Source: Deltaproteobacteria bacterium
Lineage (GTDB): Bacteria; UBA10199; SPLOWO2-01-44-7
Reading direction: 5' to 3'
Assembly (NCBI GenBank): GCA_016203765.1
Contig: JACQMB010000048.1
Location: 1 to 28,647 of the forward strand
DNA length: 28,647 nucleotides
The notes under the pieces were generated by a model. The model did no database searches, was not told the origin of the DNA, and saw only the letters and a program-made list of their open reading frames with translations. Positions 1-5,918 of this stretch are shown here, piece after piece; positions within the stretch are counted from its first letter, which is position 1, and each line of letters starts with the position of its first letter. The translations under genes and the position numbers were made by a program.

Positions 1-256
1 ATCTTATGAACACTCGCTCGATAGACCTGCTTCGGAACGCGGCCGGGGAGGGAGGGGCTCGAAGATTCCCCCGCGCTTGGGTGTTGCGGGATCTCGCTAG
101 GGGGCAACTCCTCCATTGTGATAGGCCCGGACGATCAAGGATATACCCCCTAAATCTCCCGCTAAATCCCGCAACACCCCTGCGCGCGGGTACTTCTCGC
201 CCCTCCCTCCCCGGCCGCGTTCCGAAGCAGGTCTATCGAGCGAGTGTTCATAAGAT
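1..256. repeat. Long foldback (inverted repeat) element
   Basis: Bases 1-57 are an exact reverse complement of bases 200-256, giving a 57-bp perfect stem. A second 14-bp complementary stretch (79-92 with 166-179, GGGTGTTGCGGGAT and its complement) continues the pairing inside an imperfect region, leaving a central loop of about 70 bases. No convincing gene lies inside; an open frame at 6-377 merely crosses the palindrome. The right arm contains the stop codon and the last two sense codons of the minus-strand mlaE-like gene. Because the left arm begins at base 1, the real left limit is unknown. It could be a MITE-like or foldback repeat, a very large bidirectional hairpin between genes, or an assembly foldback at a contig end. 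Confidence 0.85.
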
Positions 257-1003
257 TAAAAACAACTTCGTCAAAAAGAAATCCGAAACAAAAATCATGA
301 CCGCGGAATATACCACCGCGCGGGTGGTGGCCTTTCCCACCCCTTCGGTCCCGCCGGTCGTTTGCAACCCCTGGTAGCAGGCAATCAGGGCGACAAAAAA
401 TCCGAAGAAAAAGGTCTTGCCGACCCCCTGAATAAAATCCTGCATGATCACGGTGGATAAAATCTGGTCCATGTAAAAACGCCAGGTCACCCCCGCCTCC
501 ATGAGGGTGATCGACATCCCCCCCGCCACACCGATAAAAATGGCCATCACGGTCAACAGCGGCGAGGCGATCACGCAGGCCAGGACACGGGGGATCACCA
601 GCTTCGAAATGGGATTGGCCCCCATCGCCTCAATGGCCAGGACCTGCTCGGTCACCACCATCGAGCCCAACTCAGCGGCGATCCCGGAGCCGACCCGCGC
701 GGCGATCATCAGACAGCTCAGGACCGGCCCCAGCTCCCGCACAATCGCCAGGCCGATCACCTGGCCGATGTAGATTTTGAGGCCGAAGCGCCCCAGCCCC
801 ACCGCCAGTTGCAGGGCCATCACCATGCCGGTGAAAACGGCCACCAGGGCGACCAGCGAAAAAGATTTGTTGCCGATGGCCTTGATTTGATAAACCACGC
901 TTCCCAAATCGATCCGGTAGCGAAACAGATTCAAAAAAGTCTTGGCGGCCAAATAGGAAAGACCGCCCAGATATTCAAAAAACGACAGGATAGTGCTGGC
1001 CAT
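248..1003 (-). CDS. mlaE: MlaE/YrbE-family ABC transporter permease
   Basis: This 251-residue integral membrane protein matches the MlaE (YrbE) permease family, which carries phospholipid or other hydrophobic substrates between outer and inner membranes together with an MlaF-type ATPase and an MlaD-type MCE protein. The family signature is clear at about residues 89-140: RELGPVL, then AARVGSGIAAELGSM, then TEQVLAIEAMGANP. Near the C-terminus TTGGTEGVGKATT matches the other conserved loop. Length is typical. It starts at ATG 1003, sharing one base with the upstream stop (TGATG), so it is probably translationally coupled to the gene at 1003-1527. The final codons and the stop lie in the right arm of the foldback repeat. 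No MlaF, MlaD, MlaC or MlaB gene is visible in this window; partners may lie to the left. Confidence 0.92.
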   Translation of the reverse strand: MASTILSFFEYLGGLSYLAAKTFLNLFRYRIDLGSVVYQIKAIGNKSFSLVALVAVFTGMVMALQLAVGLGRFGLKIYIGQVIGLAIVRELGPVLSCLMIAARVGSGIAAELGSMVVTEQVLAIEAMGANPISKLVIPRVLACVIASPLLTVMAIFIGVAGGMSITLMEAGVTWRFYMDQILSTVIMQDFIQGVGKTFFFGFFVALIACYQGLQTTGGTEGVGKATTRAVVYSAVMIFVSDFFLTKLFLIL

Positions 1004-1527
1004 CAGTATTTAAATCCTTTCACAAATTGCAAAAAATCGCGCGTGACCGGTTGCGCGGCCTCCGGCGGGGCCACGCTCATGAAATCGAACTGACAGCGGT
1101 TTTTCTTGGCCACCACAATATTCAGCCAGACCGCCACCCCGTCCAAACTGGCCTGCGTCGCGGTATACAAGGCCTTGCGGCCGCTCAACAGCCAGTCCTC
1201 TTCTTTGGTATTTTGAAAATTTTCCAGGCCCGTCAACAGATGATTCGTCAACATTTTCAAGGGCAAATCTTCAAAATCCGCCCCGCAGATGGCCTCGGTG
1301 GCCAGGGTCGCCTTCCATTGCGCGTGTTTAAAAATGATGCCCGGATTTTTATCCGCCGTTTTCCGCCATGCCTGCGACAAAGGGCCGACCTGGTAATAAT
1401 GATTTTTGTCGATATAAACTTTCTGATTTTTATAATGGAGGGCGTGAAAAGAGCGGGGGAGATTGACGCAGTGACCGAGCAAAAAGAAAAAAACCAAGAA
1501 CAAAACTTTGGTTTTGACCCCCCTCAT
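1003..1527 (-). CDS. Small exported or lipoprotein-like envelope protein, unknown function
   Basis: A 174-residue protein that I do not recognise. Residues 1-20 form a basic start followed by a long hydrophobic stretch (VLFLVFFFLLG) ending in HC at 19-20, so it is a signal peptide, possibly a lipoprotein signal; His at the -1 position makes the lipobox imperfect. The mature part is mixed alpha/beta in composition, has one internal Cys pair candidate (CGADF and the C in NRCQFDF), and ends in FVKGFKY. It is one base-pair-overlap coupled to mlaE, which suggests a periplasmic or membrane-anchored accessory of the same lipid-transport function, but that is inference from position only. The ATG at 1527 has no clear Shine-Dalgarno sequence; a slightly downstream start after the purine-rich GAGGGGGG is possible. 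Confidence 0.7.
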   Translation of the reverse strand: MRGVKTKVLFLVFFFLLGHCVNLPRSFHALHYKNQKVYIDKNHYYQVGPLSQAWRKTADKNPGIIFKHAQWKATLATEAICGADFEDLPLKMLTNHLLTGLENFQNTKEEDWLLSGRKALYTATQASLDGVAVWLNIVVAKKNRCQFDFMSVAPPEAAQPVTRDFLQFVKGFKY

Positions 1528-1555
1528 AGCGTTAAATTATCAAGATCGACCCCCA

Positions 1556-1561
1556 TTGACA
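1556..1561 (+). promoter_or_regulatory. Possible -35 box upstream of the 853-aa gene
   Basis: A perfect TTGACA hexamer lies 34 bases before the ATG at 1596. No good -10 hexamer is found at 16-18 bases (the best, CTAGTG at 1579-1584, is poor), so this is only a partial promoter call. Confidence 0.25.
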
Positions 1562-1595
1562 AGCAGACAGGAAATAACCTAGTGGTCGATGCTTC

Positions 1596-4157
1596 ATGAG
1601 TACCGGCGCCGGCATCGTTATTCCGCTCCCCATGGGGGCATTGAGCTCCCCTTGGGCCTTTGGCGACTATCTGGCCCAGTTGAACGCCGCCGGCGAAGAC
1701 CCCGCCTTGGCCATTGATGTTTTGGAGGGGGGATTGCTGGCCGCGGGGGAGGGAGCCTCCGAGTTGGCCGAACTGGCCGATTGGTATACCCAAGCCACAA
1801 GCCGGGATGCCCGGCGTCGATTCAGCGATCTGATCGCCGGCAGGCTTCAGCATCCGGACAACAGCGGACCGGCCCAAAGGTCCTTAAGTTTTTGGCGAAC
1901 CCAGGTGAGACCTCCGGAAAGCTTCCCCTTACCGAACGTCGGTTTGTTCCAGAGTCCATCCCAGCTTACCGCCGCCGCGGCATTTCAGTTGTCGGCCCCT
2001 GCCGGGAGCCCGGCCCGTCGGCCCGCTTCCCCCATCCGCACCGCCGCCAACGCGGCGGCGATCGCCGTGCCTCTCTCCCCCCACCCCTCCGTTGACAAGG
2101 CGCGGCTCAGACTGGTTTTGATGACCGGTTTGGATACCTCGCCGGATGTTGTAAAACGATTTTCTGTCTATCGTGATCTGACGGCAAATCAAAAAAGGAC
2201 TCTTACGGCTTTATGGGAGGCCTATAACCGTCTCGTTTTCAAGTACCGCAATGATGAATATTGGTGGGATGTTACCCATCCCGAATACACTTCAGACCCC
2301 TTGCGCCTCTCCCGGGATGTCGCGGAGACGGAGGGCCTTGGTAACAAACTGTCCCCGAAGGAATTCACGGATATTTTGAAGGTTCATTTCCAAATCCGAG
2401 AGGCTTTAAGCCGTGAGCAAATTTTGGAGGTAAGATTCCCCTCCGGGGTTGCGCATATCCCCTATCAAATTGTCGATGCGCCCCCTCCGACTCACAACGA
2501 TCGCACCTTTTTGATTGTAAGCAATGATATTCAAGAAACGCTGGCGCGTTTCGAACATGCCTTCGGGGCCCTGCCGGAGGAAGGGCGGAGGAAATATTTT
2601 GACGCCCTGGTCCCATTGGAAGTAACCCACCGATATGTTTCCCGCCAAAAAGATGTGGTGCCGATCCGACCGATTGATCTGTCCCGTAGATTCTTTCTCG
2701 GCAAAAAACCGGCGGAGCGGAGAAGGCTCATTTTTCTTTACCGGCTGTTGCAATGGGTGCAGAAAAAATCGGATGGGGACGCTTATTTTCAGGATTTGCC
2801 TGACGGCGCAACCCTAAAGGATATTGCCGTCATGGCCGCCAAGGCCCTCGGCATGCCTCTCTATCTTTTATGCGAAATGCTGGGACTGGGGAGAGATCCC
2901 CAAAGGCTTTTGCAAACCGCAAAGACGAACGAGTTGTCTCTGGTGTTAAAAATTTTTAATCTATTTAAAATTGAAAAACCATGGGAAATTCTCTTTAAAC
3001 TTTATCGCGAGGAGCTGCAATGGGCTTTCAGAGTTAAGAGATTAAGAAATGGACTCCTCGTTTTTGAAATTTCCGATCGAACCGATCTTGCCTCCTTGAG
3101 GCAGAGGGGATTGGGGTTCATCCTGGATTTGGCCCGTGTGGACCGACACCTCTCATTGCGTGATCTGGCCGAAAAAGTGGCTGAGGCGCTTGGTTCCCCA
3201 GTCAATTTCAGCACACTGGCACTTTATGGAGAGAATGCCTATCCGCCGGGATTCGCCAAATTGAGGGCCGTGGTTCAAGCATTAAACACTGTCCCTTCCG
3301 CGCCCCCCGTCTCTTCCGGTGATTTTTTTTTGGCGGCTTATCCCACTTTTATTGGATTGCTGCCTCTTGTTTCACGAGAACGTCGAACACTCCTCTCCCT
3401 GCCCATACCGAGGCACTACCGAATGGCCTCCTATCCGGCATCCCGATCCTCTCGCCTCCACATTCATCCTCGACCTTCACCCTCCCTCCCCACCGGACTG
3501 ATGGCTTTAATCCAAAGACGGCGGGTTCAATTGGGTCTCAGTTTGGAGGAGATGGCCGATCGACTGGGTGTACATCCCGATACCATTCGGCGGATCGAGA
3601 GGGGTCCCCTTTCGGGATCAAAGTGGGTCTTGGATCCTCAAATCCTCCGCCTGCTGATTGATCCTAGGGTTTACGGCCTGAGGTTAAGAGAAGCGATAGC
3701 CGCTCATCAGGATTCCTATTGGAAAGAGGACCCGGCCGTTCGCCTCCTCGTTCAACGAACCTTTCATCTCCCGGTCCTCATCGCATCCCACAATCGACAA
3801 AGAATACAGGCCTATGCCCGTTATCCCTTTCAAACGCCTGGGGAACTGCTTTATTACTGGCAGAGAAGCCTGTGGATTCTCAGCAACACGCCCTTCCGAT
3901 TTCCGCCCGATGCAAAAGAAATGGCGGATTTTTTGGGCATCTATTTTAAGAGCTATGCGAATTGGCGAAACAACGTCCGCATACCCGGAAGGGAGTCTAG
4001 GCAAAAAATATCCAGCCGGCTTGGCCTGTCTCCAAAAGAGAGAGCCCTCTTTAGAACGGCTTGCCAAAGAATGAAAAACTGGAAAAAGAAAGAACGTGAA
4101 GACCCTTTCATCTATCCAACAAAAAATCACCGCCGCGGCAAAGCGCGCCGGGCGTGA
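1596..4157 (+). CDS. Large orphan protein with multiple XRE-like HTH segments
   Basis: An 853-residue protein not matched to a known family. The N-terminus (about 1-30) is glycine/alanine/proline-rich (TGAGIVIPLPMGALSSPW) and is followed by a proline/alanine-rich linker to about residue 170. A good helix-turn-helix of the XRE/Cro type lies at about 636-695 (SLEEMADRLGVHPDTIRRIER). Three further stretches look like weaker copies: about 404-440 (TLKDIAVMAAKALGMPLYLL), about 520-565 (SLRDLAEKVAEALGSP), and about 771-820 (DAKEMADFLGIYFKSYANWR). The C-terminus is very basic, which fits nucleic-acid binding. The gene starts at ATG 1596 without a Shine-Dalgarno sequence; a perfect TTGACA lies at 1556-1561. 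Its end overlaps yggS by 62 bases. It may be a DNA-binding regulator or scaffold; function unknown. Confidence 0.8.
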   Translation: MSTGAGIVIPLPMGALSSPWAFGDYLAQLNAAGEDPALAIDVLEGGLLAAGEGASELAELADWYTQATSRDARRRFSDLIAGRLQHPDNSGPAQRSLSFWRTQVRPPESFPLPNVGLFQSPSQLTAAAAFQLSAPAGSPARRPASPIRTAANAAAIAVPLSPHPSVDKARLRLVLMTGLDTSPDVVKRFSVYRDLTANQKRTLTALWEAYNRLVFKYRNDEYWWDVTHPEYTSDPLRLSRDVAETEGLGNKLSPKEFTDILKVHFQIREALSREQILEVRFPSGVAHIPYQIVDAPPPTHNDRTFLIVSNDIQETLARFEHAFGALPEEGRRKYFDALVPLEVTHRYVSRQKDVVPIRPIDLSRRFFLGKKPAERRRLIFLYRLLQWVQKKSDGDAYFQDLPDGATLKDIAVMAAKALGMPLYLLCEMLGLGRDPQRLLQTAKTNELSLVLKIFNLFKIEKPWEILFKLYREELQWAFRVKRLRNGLLVFEISDRTDLASLRQRGLGFILDLARVDRHLSLRDLAEKVAEALGSPVNFSTLALYGENAYPPGFAKLRAVVQALNTVPSAPPVSSGDFFLAAYPTFIGLLPLVSRERRTLLSLPIPRHYRMASYPASRSSRLHIHPRPSPSLPTGLMALIQRRRVQLGLSLEEMADRLGVHPDTIRRIERGPLSGSKWVLDPQILRLLIDPRVYGLRLREAIAAHQDSYWKEDPAVRLLVQRTFHLPVLIASHNRQRIQAYARYPFQTPGELLYYWQRSLWILSNTPFRFPPDAKEMADFLGIYFKSYANWRNNVRIPGRESRQKISSRLGLSPKERALFRTACQRMKNWKKKEREDPFIYPTKNHRRGKARRA

Positions 4158-4776
4158 CCCCCAATCCGTCACCTTGGTAGCGGTGAGCAAGGGCCAGCCC
4201 GTCGATAAAATCCGGGCGGCCTACACGGCGGGCCTGCGCGCCTTCGGTGAAAACTATGCCCGGGAATTGCTGGAAAAACAGTTCGCTTTAAACACCCTGG
4301 ACATCGAGTGGCATTTTTTGGGGCACCTGCAAAAAAACAAGGTCAACAAGATTTTGCCCGTTATTTCCTGGCTTCACTCCTTGGATTCTTTGGAACTGGC
4401 GGAGGCGATCCAACAACGAGCCGAAAAACCGCTGGCCTGTCTGTTGGAAATCAATCTCGCGGGGGAAAAAACCAAGACCGGCCTCTCGCCGGAGGCCGCC
4501 CTCGATTTAATTCCCAAACTCAAAGAACTTGCCAACATCGATCTGCGGGGACTAATGACGATTCCCCCCCAGGACCCAAATCCCGAAAAATCGCGGCCTT
4601 ATTTTAGAAAACTTTTTTTGCTTCTCAAAACCATCAATGACCGGTATTTATACCCGAAGCCGTTGACGGAACTCTCGATGGGGATGAGCCATGATTTTGA
4701 AGCGGCTATTGAGGAAGGAGCAACTATCGTGCGCATCGGGACAGCAATTTTTGGTCCCCGAACTCATGACTCATGA
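4096..4776 (+). CDS. yggS: YggS-family PLP homeostasis protein (PLPBP)
   Basis: A 226-residue member of the YggS/PROSC family, a single-domain TIM-barrel protein that binds pyridoxal 5'-phosphate and buffers its cellular pool; no catalytic activity is established for the family. The PLP-binding lysine is in VAVSKGQP (about residue 32). Other hallmarks are FGENYARELLEK, WHFLGHLQKNK, HSLDS, LLEINLAGEKTKTGL, GLMTIPP, and the C-terminal ELSMGMSHDFEAAIEEGATIVRIGTAIFG. It starts at GTG 4096, inside the end of the preceding gene (62-base overlap), preceded by a purine-rich AAAGAAAGAA. The last four sense codons and the stop are made of the heptamer repeat at 4761-4795. It forms a pair with yggT downstream, the common arrangement of these two genes. 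Confidence 0.95.
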   Translation: MKTLSSIQQKITAAAKRAGRDPQSVTLVAVSKGQPVDKIRAAYTAGLRAFGENYARELLEKQFALNTLDIEWHFLGHLQKNKVNKILPVISWLHSLDSLELAEAIQQRAEKPLACLLEINLAGEKTKTGLSPEAALDLIPKLKELANIDLRGLMTIPPQDPNPEKSRPYFRKLFLLLKTINDRYLYPKPLTELSMGMSHDFEAAIEEGATIVRIGTAIFGPRTHDS

Positions 4777-4795
4777 CTCATGACTCATGACTAAT
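4761..4795 (+). repeat. Heptamer tandem repeat, five units (AACTCAT, GACTCAT x3, GACTAAT)
   Basis: Five 7-base units run without interruption: AACTCAT, three copies of GACTCAT, then GACTAAT. The array encodes the last residues of YggS, includes its stop codon (4774-4776), and fills almost the whole gap to the yggT start at 4798. ATG triplets inside the array open only very short frames; the one at 4787 ends at a TGA that overlaps the yggT start codon. The unit pattern GAC(C/T)NNN recurs at 12084-12111 and 24215-24270. Confidence 0.9.
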
Positions 4796-4797
4796 TT

Positions 4798-5109
4798 ATG
4801 AATGCCTTAAGTTACATCATCCTTGCCTGTGCCAAAATCCTCCACCTGATCCTTAACCTCTATACCTTCGTTGTGGCGATTTCCGTCCTCCTCTCCTGGG
4901 TCAATCCCGATCCCTACAACCCGATCGTGCGCATCTTGCGCCAGTTGACCGAGCCGGCCTTCAACTGGGTCCGCCGCTGGATGCCCCGCGCCCTCCTCCG
5001 CACCGGCCTCGACTTCAGCCCCATGATTGTCCTCTTTATCCTGATTATTCTCGATACCGTCGTGGTCCAGCTCCTCTACGATTGGGCCCACACCGTGCGC
5101 CAAAATTAA
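4798..5109 (+). CDS. yggT: YggT-family membrane protein
   Basis: A 103-residue inner-membrane protein of the YggT family. It has a hydrophobic segment at about 5-30, the conserved cytoplasmic-side motif SWVNPDPYNPIVRILRQLTEP at about 34-54, basic residues, then GLDFSPMIVLFILIILDTVV, which begins the second membrane segment. This half-length form (one YggT repeat) is the usual one outside enterobacteria. The exact function is not settled; links to osmotic tolerance and to cell division or septum positioning have been reported for relatives. It lies 21 bases after yggS with only the heptamer repeat between, and no Shine-Dalgarno sequence is visible, so translation may depend on coupling. A palindrome overlaps its stop codon. 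Confidence 0.93.
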   Translation: MNALSYIILACAKILHLILNLYTFVVAISVLLSWVNPDPYNPIVRILRQLTEPAFNWVRRWMPRALLRTGLDFSPMIVLFILIILDTVVVQLLYDWAHTVRQN

Positions 5110-5134
5110 CACCAAGTGCCAGGCACCTAGTGTT
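5108..5134. repeat. REP-like palindrome with GTGCC-A-GGCAC core
   Basis: An imperfect 27-base palindrome begins inside the yggT stop codon: outer arms AACAC and GTGTT, inner arms GTGCC and GGCAC around a single A, with 11 of 13 positions pairing. There is no T-tract, so it is not a standard intrinsic terminator. A second site with the same 5-1-5 design (GTACC-T-GGTAC) occurs at 22323-22333. Confidence 0.7.
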
Positions 5135-5140
5135 ACGCCG

Positions 5141-5146
5141 TATAAT
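5141..5146 (+). promoter_or_regulatory. Possible -10 box before the signalling operon
   Basis: A perfect TATAAT lies 187 bases before the ATG at 5333. No convincing -35 hexamer is seen at 16-18 bases upstream, where the REP-like palindrome sits. If used, it would give a long leader containing the hairpin cluster at 5205-5302. Confidence 0.25.
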
Positions 5147-5204
5147 GTATATTGTCCTACCTCCTTGCATCTTTCGTGCCAAAAGGGCTAAAATGGGTAG
5201 TGGA

Positions 5205-5302
5205 GTCGCCGCCTTAGGCGGAGTATCAACACCCTAGCCGCCGAAGGCGGCGAGAGGGGAGGCTCCAGCAGCTTTGCTGCTGGAGGGGGCGACGCAAGCC
5301 CC
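5205..5302. repeat. Multi-hairpin intergenic element
   Basis: Consecutive short palindromes with three-base loops: CCGCC-TTA-GGCGG (5209-5221), GCCGCC-GAA-GGCGGC (5237-5251), and a 10-bp perfect stem CTCCAGCAGC around TTT (5263-5285). A fourth, GGGGC with GCCCC around GACGCAA, ends near 5302. An outer pair GTCGCC (5205-5210) and GGCGAC (5288-5293) could close the whole cluster. It lies just upstream of the ribosome-binding site of the next gene, so it could be a dispersed repeat, a structured 5' leader, or both. No other copy is in the window. Confidence 0.65.
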
Positions 5303-5332
5303 TATAAATAAACGACACCAGGAGATTGGCTT

Positions 5333-5917
5333 ATGGTCCACAGAATCGATGACAAACCGGAGGTCCCGCCGGCTTACACCGTCAAGGCCCCCACCGAGTC
5401 CAAAAAAGACAAACCGAGGGAGGAACGCCGGCAGGAAGACCTCCCCACCTTCAAAAAGCAGGACGAGGCCGCCCTCTACCGGGAAAAATTCCAGCAGGAC
5501 GCCAGTATCCTCAAAACCGTCAAAATTCCGGCGGCGGATATTCAATCGTTTCTTTTCAAAAAAGCAATCCCCCGCCACGGGGCTCCCATGGTCGACACCG
5601 AACTGGTTTTAAAAGACGGCAAAAAAATCGCCAATGTCGGCTTTCTCCTCAAGGGCTGGCAGGATTTTATGAGGATTAAAAATTTGAAACCGGGTGAGCC
5701 GGTCCCGGAAGAATTTTGGAATTATCAAGGCCCCCAGGTGGAGATCACCATCCGCTCTATTACCACCAGCGGACCCTGGAATCTGAGGGAAATCGAAAGG
5801 GGACAAGGGGCGGCGCCCGCTGACAAAAAGAAAACCATCTCGGCTTGGCAATATGCCGCTTGGGGGGCGGCGGGTTTGGCGGTCGCGGCGGCCGCGATTT
5901 GGATGATGGTGAGTTAA
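5333..5917 (+). CDS. Predicted C-tail-anchored protein of unknown function
   Basis: A 194-residue protein I do not recognise. Residues 1-45 are highly charged and proline-rich, likely disordered. About 60-155 form a compact domain of alternating hydrophobic and polar residues (LKTVKIPAADIQSFLFKKA, then VDTELVLKDGKKIANVGFLLKGW). A single hydrophobic helix near the C-terminus (about 172-192, AAWGAAGLAVAAAAIWMMV) suggests a tail anchor with the domain in the cytoplasm. The start at ATG 5333 has a good AGGAG at 5320-5324. One base separates its stop from the kinase start at 5919, so it is very likely co-translated with the kinase and may be its membrane partner or substrate. That role is inferred from position. 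Confidence 0.8.
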   Translation: MVHRIDDKPEVPPAYTVKAPTESKKDKPREERRQEDLPTFKKQDEAALYREKFQQDASILKTVKIPAADIQSFLFKKAIPRHGAPMVDTELVLKDGKKIANVGFLLKGWQDFMRIKNLKPGEPVPEEFWNYQGPQVEITIRSITTSGPWNLREIERGQGAAPADKKKTISAWQYAAWGAAGLAVAAAAIWMMVS

Positions 5918-5918
5918 T

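Noticed and set aside
6..377. 123-codon plus-strand frame over the foldback
   Set aside because: It reads through both arms of the inverted repeat and then antisense to the mlaE-like gene; no protein features.
4761..4795. CRISPR-like array
   Set aside because: Units are 7 bases, contiguous and without spacers; no cas genes are present.
5205..5310. Possible cyclic di-GMP (GEMM) riboswitch because of GGCGACGCAAGCC after a hairpin
   Set aside because: The motif resembles the GGGACGCAAAGCC part, but the CAAACC segment before the hairpin and the second conserved hairpin with the GGTAGCCGGG-type end are missing. Dispersed hairpin repeat is the simpler reading.
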